NCBI GenBank assembly: GCA_035606335.1
Contig: DATNFP010000146.1
Coordinates: forward strand, 1-23,562
DNA from: DATNFP01 sp035606335
GTDB lineage: Bacteria > Bacteroidota > Bacteroidia > Chitinophagales > Chitinophagaceae
DNA: 23,562 bases
Reading direction: 5' to 3'
Positions 7,260 through 15,274 of this stretch are shown here, piece by piece. Numbering within the stretch: the first letter of the stretch is position 1; each line of letters starts with the position of its first letter. The notes below the pieces were generated by a model, which saw only the letters and a list, made by a program, of their open reading frames with translations, did not search any database and had not been told where the DNA came from. The translations under genes were made by a program, and so were the position numbers.

Positions 7260-7913
7260 ATGAAAAAGTTCATTTTGCTTACAGCCGCCGCCGCTATTAC
7301 CTTGACAAGCGCAAAGGCGCAGGATTTCAAAGCTACTTTACAAAAAACGTTTATGGCTTTTGATACAACAAAAGACCAGCAGCAAAAAGTAGATTTGAGC
7401 AACCGCCTTTCTCTTATTGCCAAAAAATGGGATAACGAATGGCTGGCTCATTATTATGCTTCAGTATCTAAAGCGATAATCTCTTATGGCGAACAGGATG
7501 AGGCAAAACGCGATGCCTACCTTGATGAAGCAGATAAAGAACATGATGATGCGGTAAGCATATTAAAAAAGGAAAATGATGAGACCTATGTGCTCGCTGC
7601 TATGATAGCAAACGCACGCCTCGCAGTAAAACCTCAAAGCAGGTGGATGAAATATGGTAAGGTATTCAGTGACGATCTGAAAGCTGCACAGGAAATAAAC
7701 GCAAATAATCCAAGGATATATTACCTGGACGGTCAGAGCAAGTTCCATACTCCAAAAGCATTTGGTGGCGGTAAAAAAGCTGCATTGCCGTACTTCGAAA
7801 AAGCAGAACCATTATTTGCTACCGAAAGCGAAGATGATATAACAAAGCCTTATTGGGGAAAACGTATAAACACGTATATGTTGGCTCAATGCAAGACCGA
7901 TGATAAGGATTAA
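7260..7913 (+). CDS. Periplasmic helical-repeat (TPR-like) protein of unknown function, linked to the TonB-dependent receptor
   Basis: 217 residues. Residues 1-20 are a signal peptide (KKFILLTAAAAITLTSAKA, cleavage before Gln21). The mature part is all-helical, with repeat-like helix pairs: a WDNEWLAHYYAS segment (57-68), an acidic helix (77-104) and NPRIYYLDGQSKFHTPKAFGGGKK (150-173). That conserved 'NPR-YYL...TP..FGGGK' signature recurs in TPR-like Bacteroidota proteins. The size and context suggest a periplasmic or outer-membrane-associated partner of the receptor, but this is inferred from adjacency (51-base gap, same strand, one terminator after the pair). No catalytic motif is seen. Confidence 0.8.
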   Translation: MKKFILLTAAAAITLTSAKAQDFKATLQKTFMAFDTTKDQQQKVDLSNRLSLIAKKWDNEWLAHYYASVSKAIISYGEQDEAKRDAYLDEADKEHDDAVSILKKENDETYVLAAMIANARLAVKPQSRWMKYGKVFSDDLKAAQEINANNPRIYYLDGQSKFHTPKAFGGGKKAALPYFEKAEPLFATESEDDITKPYWGKRINTYMLAQCKTDDKD

Positions 7914-7944
7914 TAATAGAGTTTTTTAGTTCAACAATAGAGTG

Positions 7945-7970
7945 ATCCCGGTTGTTTAGCCGGGATTTTT
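7945..7970 (+). terminator. Rho-independent terminator after the receptor/helical-repeat pair
   Basis: The 7-bp stem ATCCCGG / CCGGGAT (7945-7951 with 7960-7966) has an 8-nt loop and is followed by a T-run (7966-7970, then ATTTT). It lies 31 bases after the stop codon of the helical-repeat gene and closes the two-gene unit. Confidence 0.85.
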
Positions 7971-8092
7971 ATTTTAATGGATCTCTAATAAAATGATAAC
8001 ACGCTTAACCTTCGCTTAATATAACTGTAACAATGGCGTAACTATTTCATAACCATAGTTGTTTTCCTTTGCCGCAAATTAAAAATGGCCTT

Positions 8093-9679
8093 ATGAAAAA
8101 GCATTTACCCGCTTGTTTACTCCTCTGTGTTTTGTTGCTTTCCATGAATGCAGCAAATGCACAATCAAAGTTGATCCATTACTGGAATTTCAACGCTGCA
8201 AGTTTTGCGTATTATACTGATACGGTCCACGGCATACCTGCGGATTACTCGACGATCGATGTAAATAAAGCGCAGATTTTGTACAAGGAAGTATCTGGTA
8301 CATCCGCTTCTTACAGTACCTACATCGACACCGTTTACGCTCAGGCTACAGATGGCGATACCATAAATGCAAGAATGGGAGCTACTCCTGGCATTGGTAT
8401 CAGGGCACGTAACCCAAGTGATAGCATGGCGCTTTATTTTTATATACCTACTAACCACTATAAAAATATAGTGCTGAAGTATGCTACTGAATCATCAAGC
8501 GCCAAGAGCGGTCAGTTGCACCAAATGTATGCTTATAGCACAGACAGTGGTATAACCTGGAAAACAACAGATTTATCTACTCCATCAGATTCTGCAGGCA
8601 TTGTTTATGGTTTGGCTACTGTAAACTTTGGTAGCGATACTACAGTAAATAACAATCCTGACCTGGTATTCAAAATTACATTTGTAGGCAACACTACAGG
8701 TACAAAAGGTAACAACCGTTTTGATAATGTAACTGTAGAAGGAGATACAATTATGTCAACACCACCACCTCCGCCATCTACAGAGTTGATCCATTATTGG
8801 AGCTTCAATCATGGCACGCTTACTGGCGGTACTGTTTTCACACCAAATATAGCTCCTGTGCATGCTGATTATTCAACTATAGATATAAACAAAGCTCAGA
8901 TCTGGTACAAAACATGGTCATCAACACCGCTTGTTTATGATTCAACATATTTAGATAGTGTAGGTATTGCTGCTGGTTCTCCTGATTATGATACTGTAAA
9001 TGCAAGATTCAGCGAACCTGCTGGTGAAGCACTCCGTGCCCGCAACCCAAGTGATAGCTTTGCTTTATATTTTTATATACCAACTACAAATTATAAAAAT
9101 ATCGTGTTGAAATTCGCTTCAGAATCATCAAGCGTAGGTCATGGTATGCTGCATCAGTTATACGATTACAGTATAGATAGCGGAAAGACATGGAAAACAG
9201 ATGCATTATCAGAAACTACAGATTCTGCATGGACAATCTTCCATTTGATCACCGTAAGTTTCAATAGCTCAATAGATACTTATGTAGTTAACAATCCTAA
9301 ATTAGTTTTCCGTATTAAGTTCCAGGGCAATACTACTGGTACAAGCGGTAACAATAGGTTTGATAATATAACTGTAGAAGGTGATACTTGTATCGGTTGC
9401 ATCATGCCAACCGCGGTAAGTAATGTATCGAACAATGTTATAAATACATGCACATTATATCCTAACCCAACAAACGGCCAGCTGTACATCAATACACCTT
9501 CTGAAGGACAGAAAGCTATCATGATTATGAATGTAGCAGGTCAGAGAGTATATGCCGCTCAGCATAATGAAAAATTGGTTTCGATCAATGTAGCACAATT
9601 CACTCCTGGTACGTATTATGTAAATGTACATGATGTTACTACCGGCAGTAACTATGCAATGAAGTTTGTCAAGCAATAA
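8093..9679 (+). CDS. Secreted protein with two tandem ~200-residue repeats and type IX secretion C-terminal sorting domain
   Basis: 528 residues from the ATG at 8093; the frame reaches back to a TTG at 8069 but MKKHLPACLLLCVLLLS is a clear signal-peptide start, with cleavage after NANA-type residue 23. Repeat 1 covers about 26-219 and repeat 2 about 231-432. Each begins LIHYW(N/S)FN, contains ADYSTID(V/I)NKAQI, RARNPSDS.ALYFYIPT, ESSS, DSG.TWKT, GNTTGT.GNNRFDN(V/I)TVEGDT, and looks beta-rich like a carbohydrate-binding or lectin-type jelly roll. A PPPPP linker (224-228) separates them. Residues ~450-528 are a TIGR04183-like type IX sorting domain (TLYPNPTNGQLYI, VAGQRVY, PGTYYVNVH, final MKFVKQ). 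The protein should be exported, then secreted and anchored or released by the type IX system. I see no catalytic motif; a surface-binding or adhesive role is inferred. It is monocistronic with its own terminator. Confidence 0.88.
   Translation: MKKHLPACLLLCVLLLSMNAANAQSKLIHYWNFNAASFAYYTDTVHGIPADYSTIDVNKAQILYKEVSGTSASYSTYIDTVYAQATDGDTINARMGATPGIGIRARNPSDSMALYFYIPTNHYKNIVLKYATESSSAKSGQLHQMYAYSTDSGITWKTTDLSTPSDSAGIVYGLATVNFGSDTTVNNNPDLVFKITFVGNTTGTKGNNRFDNVTVEGDTIMSTPPPPPSTELIHYWSFNHGTLTGGTVFTPNIAPVHADYSTIDINKAQIWYKTWSSTPLVYDSTYLDSVGIAAGSPDYDTVNARFSEPAGEALRARNPSDSFALYFYIPTTNYKNIVLKFASESSSVGHGMLHQLYDYSIDSGKTWKTDALSETTDSAWTIFHLITVSFNSSIDTYVVNNPKLVFRIKFQGNTTGTSGNNRFDNITVEGDTCIGCIMPTAVSNVSNNVINTCTLYPNPTNGQLYINTPSEGQKAIMIMNVAGQRVYAAQHNEKLVSINVAQFTPGTYYVNVHDVTTGSNYAMKFVKQ
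8168..9388 (+). repeat. Tandem intragenic duplication in the type IX-secreted protein gene
   Basis: Codons 26-219 (8168-8749) and 231-432 (8783-9388) encode clearly homologous units. DNA identity persists locally, for example AACCCAAGTGATAGC is identical at 8411-8425 and 9044-9058, 633 bases apart. The units differ in loop lengths near their starts. Confidence 0.9.
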
Positions 9680-9700
9680 ACACAATTTGTTTTAAGTACA

Positions 9701-9730
9701 ACAGGCGACCACACGGTCGCCTGTTTTTTT
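9701..9730 (+). terminator. Strong rho-independent terminator after the type IX-secreted protein gene
   Basis: A perfect 10-bp stem ACAGGCGACC / GGTCGCCTGT with ACAC loop is followed by a seven-T run (9724-9730). It starts 22 bases after the stop codon. Confidence 0.95.
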
Positions 9731-9810
9731 ATGATATAATTTATATATGCTGTTTACAAAGTAATACTTTCACTATTTGCCGTAAATTAACAGCCTATAC
9801 GAGTTTTTCT

Positions 9811-11715
9811 ATGAAGCAATTAATACGGAAGCTTCCTCTCATTATATGTTGTCTGTGTGCATTTGTATTAGGTATGAAGCAATTGCGGGAACCTGATATT
9901 TGGTGGCAATTATTGTCAGGCAGATGGATGTTGGAGCACATGCAGGTAACTCATACCGACATGTTTTCTTATACTATGGCAGGCCACCCCTGGGTAAATG
10001 TAAAATGGTTATACGAGATTATAATAGCAATAATTGAAAAAGCCATGGGGCCTGAAGGGGTCTTATTACTGCAGTCGATAGTAAATGTGGTGATTGTATA
10101 TTTATTGCAGCGCTCTTTAAGTCTGTTCCGCAGATCCACGCGGCTATCTTTCTACTCTCTTTCTTCTGTTGTATCAATAATTCTGTTTCTCGCTATTGTA
10201 GAATATCGCATGGCCGGCAGACCCGAAATGATAAGTCATTTGTTGTGCTGCACTTATTTATTTTTTCTTTGGAGGTATCCGGATCTCAGATTCAAAAATA
10301 TTTTTTGGCTTGTTGTTCTGCAGTGTCTTTGGGCTAACATGCACGAAGGCTATCCTGTTGGGTTGGTAATATTAGGAACATTTTGTTGTGGTAGCTTCCT
10401 GGCTTATCTGTTTAAAAGAGACAAAGACTCATTAAATCAACTGTACAGAGCAATAATATTGCTTGTAGCTGCCGCATTCATCGTGCTTCTGAACCCTAAT
10501 GGCATCAAGCTATGGCAGCAACCTTTTGAGATATACAGGCAGGTTTGGGCAAATAAATATACTACTGAGCTATACTCATTTCATGACCCTCAATACTGGA
10601 CTATAGAGGCTAAACTCCATATTGTCCTGCTTGTATTGGTAATATTATTCTGGATAAACAAAATAGCACAATGGAGAAAAGAAAAAAATCAATTGCTCTA
10701 TAGCCCTGCAATGCTTACCTATTTATTGCTCATTCCATTGTTCGGCTATTTGTCATTGACTGCAAATCGTAATATTCCTTTTGCGCAAATTGTTCTTTTC
10801 CCTTCTGTTCCTGTAATGATTACATGGCTGGTACAAAAGGTTAAGGCAGATTCATGGCGTATAATTGGCTTTTTCAAAAAACGATCCGTAGGAATTGCTT
10901 CCGTAATTGCGGCAATATTTTACATCAGTATAGTAAGTAATTACTATTATAAGGTTACAAAGTCTCCAAACAGGTATGGCTTTCATGTCAGTATGCTGCA
11001 CAATCCTATTGGAGCAGCCAATTTTTTGAAGCAGTACAATATTAAAGGAACTGCCTTTTCAGATTATTTTGTTTCATCTTATTTACTTTGGAGCTTATAT
11101 CCCGATTTTAAGTCTTACATAGATTTAAGAGACCTTGATGTATTTTCCACCTCATTCTTCGATCAGTATTTCCAGATATATAAGCAGCCTTCACTTTTTA
11201 ACGACCTCGATAAAAAATATAATTTCAACTATGTGGTCGTTAGCACTTCGCAGTTAATAAGCTTGCAACAGAACCTTTACTGGAAACCAGGCTTTAATAT
11301 GGTATATGTTGACCCGGTAGCAGCTATATTCCTAAGACAGAATGATGCAAACAAACCACTCAATACCAACCTCTCCATACAAAAACCATTTTCCTGGCCA
11401 TCTCCACCCGATGACCCTGCATGGGCTGCTTTCCTGAATAAACTATTGAATCCGGCTGTAAACTATAATGATGAAGATGAGGTACATGCTCCTGTTTATG
11501 CAGCGCTTTTTTACGACCAGATGATGGATTACCCTAATGCCATACATCTTTTAAAGCCACAAATGGCCAATTTACAGGATGATCCCGAAGCTTACATCAC
11601 GCTCGCCAATAGCTATATGATGTATGGCAATGTCGTAAAAGATTTAAAGCAAAAGCAGGTGCTGCAGGATAGCGCGCAATATTATATGCAGTTAGCCCAG
11701 GATTTAAAGCATTGA
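9811..11715 (+). CDS. Large polytopic membrane protein, GT-C glycosyltransferase-like, with helical C-terminal domain
   Basis: 634 residues with about 10-12 hydrophobic helices between residue 8 and ~380, then a ~250-residue soluble part. Near the N-terminus, after the first helix, is EPDIWWQLLSGRWM (27-40), then HTDMFSYT (48-55) and GHPWVNVKWLYE (58-69). This 'D-WW-L-G ... D-FSYT-G-PW...WL-E' pattern is typical of a widespread, poorly characterised polytopic family with the layout of GT-C glycosyltransferases (acidic residues in the first extracytoplasmic loop). NPNGIKLW (about 229-236) is a further family-like element. The end (about 555-634) is helical and TPR-like. GT-C enzymes use polyprenyl-phosphate sugars on the outer face of the inner membrane; the donor and acceptor cannot be told from sequence. 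It ends 28 bases before dgt, with no terminator between them, so read-through is likely. Confidence 0.75.
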   Translation: MKQLIRKLPLIICCLCAFVLGMKQLREPDIWWQLLSGRWMLEHMQVTHTDMFSYTMAGHPWVNVKWLYEIIIAIIEKAMGPEGVLLLQSIVNVVIVYLLQRSLSLFRRSTRLSFYSLSSVVSIILFLAIVEYRMAGRPEMISHLLCCTYLFFLWRYPDLRFKNIFWLVVLQCLWANMHEGYPVGLVILGTFCCGSFLAYLFKRDKDSLNQLYRAIILLVAAAFIVLLNPNGIKLWQQPFEIYRQVWANKYTTELYSFHDPQYWTIEAKLHIVLLVLVILFWINKIAQWRKEKNQLLYSPAMLTYLLLIPLFGYLSLTANRNIPFAQIVLFPSVPVMITWLVQKVKADSWRIIGFFKKRSVGIASVIAAIFYISIVSNYYYKVTKSPNRYGFHVSMLHNPIGAANFLKQYNIKGTAFSDYFVSSYLLWSLYPDFKSYIDLRDLDVFSTSFFDQYFQIYKQPSLFNDLDKKYNFNYVVVSTSQLISLQQNLYWKPGFNMVYVDPVAAIFLRQNDANKPLNTNLSIQKPFSWPSPPDDPAWAAFLNKLLNPAVNYNDEDEVHAPVYAALFYDQMMDYPNAIHLLKPQMANLQDDPEAYITLANSYMMYGNVVKDLKQKQVLQDSAQYYMQLAQDLKH

Positions 11716-11743
11716 TTTATTACCAACAGACTATTTTTACAGC

Positions 11744-13135
11744 ATGAAATGGTCCTCACTATATAGCGATAAACGAACCGGCGATTCTGAAAGTAAGTCG
11801 GCCAACCCTGACCATGTGCGCACTTCTTTCCTGCGTGATTACGACAGGATCATATTTTCATCTGCCTTCCGCAGGCTCCAGAACAAAACACAGGTATTCC
11901 CGTTGCCCGGCGCTGTATTCGTTCACAATCGGCTCACCCATAGCCTTGAGGTCGCATCCGTAGGGAGGTCTTTTGGCAAGTCTGTAGGAGATACATTAGC
12001 AAAGAAATATGGTAATGGCAATGCGGATCTTACTGAATTTTATAAATATGAATTATCTTCTGTGATCGCGGCGGCATGTCTTGCACACGATATAGGCAAC
12101 CCACCATTTGGCCACTCGGGCGAAGATGCCATCCGTACTTTTTTCACCGGCCTTGAAGGTGAAACCTCTCGTATAATAAAAGATAGTTTAAACCCAAATC
12201 AGTTAAAGGATTTTGAATTATTCGAAGGCAATTCAAATGCTTTTCGTACCCTTACCAACAGCTTTAATGAAAATGAGCCCGGAGGTTACAAACTTACTTA
12301 TGCAACATTAGCAGCTATTGTAAAATACCCCTGTTCATCATCAGAGGGATTTAATAAAAAGACAGGTTTAATAGCAACTAAAAAATCCGGCTTCTTTAAC
12401 TCGGAGATAGAAACTTTTGCAAACATTGCCAAAGCACTCGAAATTCCTAAGAAAGATGGATACGAAAATGTATATGCCCGGCACCCTTTTGTATATCTTA
12501 CAGAGGCCGCGGATGATATATGCTATCGTATCATAGATATGGAAGATGCGCATCGCCTGCAAATAGTATCACTCGACCAGATCAAAGAATTGTTCCTGCC
12601 ATTCTTTGCAAATGATACAGGATATAATGCATTGGCTTACGTAGAAAAGAAACTCAATGATATAAATGATGACAATCAGAAAGTGCAGTATATAAGAGCA
12701 AGATGGATCGGGCTGATGATCGAAAAACTATCGAACATTTTTATCGGGTGTGAAGAAGATCTATTATCTGGCAATCTTGAGAAGGATTTATTAAAATGCT
12801 TACCGGCTAATGATAGTCAACTGATAGAAAGGATTAACGACTTTTCAATAAAGCACATATATAATTATAAGTTAGTGATAGAGATAGAAATTGCAGGATA
12901 TAACGTGATAGGAGGCCTTTTAAAGGAATTTGTGAACGCGATATTACACCCGAAAAGTTCGAAATCAGACAAGATCATCAAATTGATTTCAAATCAATTT
13001 CCCATAACTCGCAACATGAATGATCTTTACAGCGATATACAATCAGTAGTTGATTTTATTTCGGGTATGACCGATTTATATGCTATAGACCTATACAGGA
13101 AAATAACAGGCATTAGTATTCCCGAGATTAGATAG
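11744..13135 (+). CDS. dgt: Deoxyguanosinetriphosphate triphosphohydrolase (dGTPase), HD superfamily
   Basis: 463 residues. The HD-domain metal site is visible: NRLTHSLEVA (62-71, His66), LAHDIGNPPFGHSGEDA (113-129, His115-Asp116) and YLTEAADDI (249-257, Asp255/256). FSSAFRRLQNKTQVFPL (38-54) and EGNSNAFRTLTN (159-170) are dGTPase signatures. The enzyme cleaves dGTP (in some family members other dNTPs) to the deoxynucleoside and triphosphate, tuning dNTP pools; related enzymes also limit phage DNA replication, but nothing here shows such a role. The length fits the class with an insertion between the HD motifs and the late Asp. The ATG at 11744 gives MKWSSLYSDKR, a normal start for this group. 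It is followed 3 bases later by the queA-family gene, so translation is probably coupled. Confidence 0.94.
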   Translation: MKWSSLYSDKRTGDSESKSANPDHVRTSFLRDYDRIIFSSAFRRLQNKTQVFPLPGAVFVHNRLTHSLEVASVGRSFGKSVGDTLAKKYGNGNADLTEFYKYELSSVIAAACLAHDIGNPPFGHSGEDAIRTFFTGLEGETSRIIKDSLNPNQLKDFELFEGNSNAFRTLTNSFNENEPGGYKLTYATLAAIVKYPCSSSEGFNKKTGLIATKKSGFFNSEIETFANIAKALEIPKKDGYENVYARHPFVYLTEAADDICYRIIDMEDAHRLQIVSLDQIKELFLPFFANDTGYNALAYVEKKLNDINDDNQKVQYIRARWIGLMIEKLSNIFIGCEEDLLSGNLEKDLLKCLPANDSQLIERINDFSIKHIYNYKLVIEIEIAGYNVIGGLLKEFVNAILHPKSSKSDKIIKLISNQFPITRNMNDLYSDIQSVVDFISGMTDLYAIDLYRKITGISIPEIR

Positions 13136-13138
13136 AAG

Positions 13139-14359
13139 ATGGAACACCCAAAGAATTTACGAATAGAAGATTTTACATATACACTTCCGGAAGATAGAAT
13201 AGCCAAATATCCGCTTCCGGTAAGGGATGATTCTAAATTGCTTATTTATAAAAATGACGAAATACAGGAGGATATATACAGAAACATATCTGCACACATT
13301 CCTTCAGAAGCCCTCCTCGTTTTCAATCAGACAAAAGTGATTCACGCCAGGCTGATTTTTAAAAAACCCTCAGGCGGATTGATAGAAGTATTTTGCCTGG
13401 AGCCTCACGAACAATATGCGGATATACAAACTGCCATGTTGCAGAAAGGGAAAGTATGGTGGAAGTGTATGATAGGCGGCGCAAGCAAATGGAAACATGG
13501 GTTGATATTACAACTGCGATCAAAAGAGCCTCAATTTGATCTCACTGCAAAAATAGTAGATAGAGAGAACGGTGCTTTTATATTGGAGCTGCAATGGGAC
13601 GATGAATCGCTCACTTTTGCCGAAGTACTGCATTATGCTGGTGCGGTTCCTCTGCCTCCATACCTGCATCGCGAGCCTGAAACAAGTGATGAAGAAAGAT
13701 ATCAAACCATTTATGCAAAAGAAGAAGGTAGTGTTGCCGCTCCAACCGCAGGTTTGCATTTTACAGATAATATATTGGCAGACCTGAAAGAGAAAAAAAT
13801 TGACACGGCATTCGTTACGCTCCATGTAAGCGCAGGCACATTTAAGCCCGTAAAAAGCGAAACGATGGAAGGGCACGAAATGCACGCAGAATGGCTGGAA
13901 ATAGACATCGACACAGTTAAGCGGTTAACGGATCACCTCGACAAAAAAATTGTTGCAGTTGGCACTACCTCTATGCGCACGCTGGAAAGTTTGTATTGGA
14001 TAGGCGCGAAAATATTGCAGGGACAAACCATAGATTTTTCCGGCATAGCAGTCACCCAATGGGAGCCTTACGAGATCAATTCGTCTATATCCTGTGCTGC
14101 TGCTCTGCATGCCCTGGTTGATTATATGACAAACAATGGAACGTCAAAGCTCATCACCCGCACGCAAATATTGATAGCGCCGGGCTACACCTGTAGAGTG
14201 ATAAATGGATTAATTACAAATTTTCATCAGCCTGATTCCACTTTATTATTGCTTGTCGCAGCCGTGGTAGGAGATGCGTGGCAAAAAATTTACAGATTCG
14301 CCCTGGATAATAATTATCGTTTTTTAAGCTATGGGGATGGATGCCTTTTATGGAATTAA
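13139..14359 (+). CDS. queA: S-adenosylmethionine:tRNA ribosyltransferase-isomerase (QueA family), enlarged form
   Basis: 406 residues against about 340-360 for typical QueA. Family motifs occur in order: IAKYPLPVRDDSKLL (21-35), VFNQTKVIHARL (61-72), PLPPYLHR (171-178), VAAPTAGLHFT (199-209), TLHVSAGTFKPVK (227-239), MHAEW (248-252), GTTSMRTLES (275-284), LITNFHQPDSTLL (358-370) and YRFLSYGDG (393-401). QueA transfers the ribosyl part of SAM to 7-aminomethyl-7-deazaguanine in tRNA, making epoxyqueuosine. The extra length lies mainly between GTTSMRTLES and IAPGY, about 45 residues. Bacteroidota often carry both a standard and a long QueA-like protein, so this may be a paralogue with shifted substrate rather than the queuosine enzyme itself. 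The gene starts 3 bases after dgt. Confidence 0.85.
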   Translation: MEHPKNLRIEDFTYTLPEDRIAKYPLPVRDDSKLLIYKNDEIQEDIYRNISAHIPSEALLVFNQTKVIHARLIFKKPSGGLIEVFCLEPHEQYADIQTAMLQKGKVWWKCMIGGASKWKHGLILQLRSKEPQFDLTAKIVDRENGAFILELQWDDESLTFAEVLHYAGAVPLPPYLHREPETSDEERYQTIYAKEEGSVAAPTAGLHFTDNILADLKEKKIDTAFVTLHVSAGTFKPVKSETMEGHEMHAEWLEIDIDTVKRLTDHLDKKIVAVGTTSMRTLESLYWIGAKILQGQTIDFSGIAVTQWEPYEINSSISCAAALHALVDYMTNNGTSKLITRTQILIAPGYTCRVINGLITNFHQPDSTLLLLVAAVVGDAWQKIYRFALDNNYRFLSYGDGCLLWN

Positions 14360-14392
14360 TGTGTCTCCAATGTTAAATATATATTATTCCTA

Positions 14393-14421
14393 TTGATGCT
14401 ACTATGTATTTAGTACTTTTG
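14393..14421 (+). promoter_or_regulatory. Bacteroidota-type promoter of nadC
   Basis: TTG (14393-14395), 18 bases, then TACTTTTG (14414-14421), a full match to the -33 TTG / -7 TAnnTTTG pattern of the Bacteroidota primary sigma factor. The start would be a few bases downstream, leaving a short leader before the ATG at 14435. Confidence 0.55.
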
Positions 14422-14434
14422 CACCCAATTTAAT

Positions 14435-15274
14435 ATGGAAACAAAAGAATTTATTGCCGCAGCGTTGCAGGAGGATGTTGGAGCTGGAGATTATTCTACG
14501 TTAGCATGTATACCCGTTGAGGCAGAGGGTAAAGCAATATTGAAGATAAAAGAAGACGGCGTACTTGCTGGCATGACCCTGGCACAGGAGATATTTCACT
14601 TCCTGGAACCTGGTGCAAAGTTTACCTTATACAAAAAAGATGGAGATAAAGTAGAGAATGGCGAAACGGCTTTCGAGGTAACTGCTAAAGTGCATACTAT
14701 ACTGAAGGCGGAACGACTCGCTCTGAACTGCATGCAGCGCATGAGCGGTATTGCCACACTCACCCATCAATATGCAGATAAGATAAAAGGATATTCCACA
14801 AAAATCTTGGATACGCGCAAAACAACTCCTCTTTTTCGTAAATATGAAAAGGAAGCCGTGCGTATAGGAGGTGGATATAATCTTCGTATGGGGCTGTATG
14901 ATATGGTTATGCTAAAAGACAATCATATTGATTTTTGCGGCGGTATAGAAAAAGCAATACTGCAAACAAACGATTACCTCAATGCAAATGGATTGAAATT
15001 GAAGATAGAAGTCGAAACCCGGAATATAGAAGATGTAAAACAGGTATTAGCCGTAGGTGATATACATCGCATTATGCTCGACAATTTTACTCCTAAAGAA
15101 ATTGAAGAAGCAGTCGCATTGATTGATGGTAAATATGAGACCGAAGCATCAGGCGGTATCAACTTAGATAACATATTGGATTACGCCCGCACAGGAGTGG
15201 ATTACGTTTCTATTGGTGCAATAATACATCATGCCGTGAGCATGGATCTAAGCCTTAAAGCCCAGATATTATGA
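14435..15274 (+). CDS. nadC: Nicotinate-nucleotide pyrophosphorylase (quinolinate phosphoribosyltransferase)
   Basis: 279 residues, the usual length. It has an N-terminal sandwich domain and then the barrel with ERLALNCMQRMSGIATLT (93-110), ILDTRKTTPLFRKYEKEAV (124-142), GGGYNLRMGLYDMVMLKDNH (145-164), IEVETRN (191-197), IMLDNFTP (213-220), EASGGI (237-242) and SIGAIIH (259-265). It converts quinolinate and PRPP to nicotinate mononucleotide in de novo NAD synthesis. One oddity: the motif that normally reads G-G-x-x-N-H-R has Leu at residue 150 (codon CTT at 14882-14884) in place of the conserved His that contacts substrate phosphates in known structures. Everything else is intact, so I still call it functional or recently altered. 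Its stop overlaps the start of the next gene (ATGA). Confidence 0.95.
   Translation: METKEFIAAALQEDVGAGDYSTLACIPVEAEGKAILKIKEDGVLAGMTLAQEIFHFLEPGAKFTLYKKDGDKVENGETAFEVTAKVHTILKAERLALNCMQRMSGIATLTHQYADKIKGYSTKILDTRKTTPLFRKYEKEAVRIGGGYNLRMGLYDMVMLKDNHIDFCGGIEKAILQTNDYLNANGLKLKIEVETRNIEDVKQVLAVGDIHRIMLDNFTPKEIEEAVALIDGKYETEASGGINLDNILDYARTGVDYVSIGAIIHHAVSMDLSLKAQIL

Noticed and set aside
8069..8092. Upstream TTG start for the type IX-secreted protein
   Set aside because: It would place eight polar residues before a clean signal peptide starting MKKHLPA; the ATG at 8093 is better.
11744..13135. dgt as part of an antiphage system
   Set aside because: Some dGTPases deplete dNTPs during infection, but there are no partner genes, mobile elements or toxin modules around it; the neighbours are housekeeping genes.
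13520..13885. 121-codon minus-strand open frame inside the queA-family gene
   Set aside because: It is a shadow of the QueA coding frame, which is continuous and full of family motifs here.
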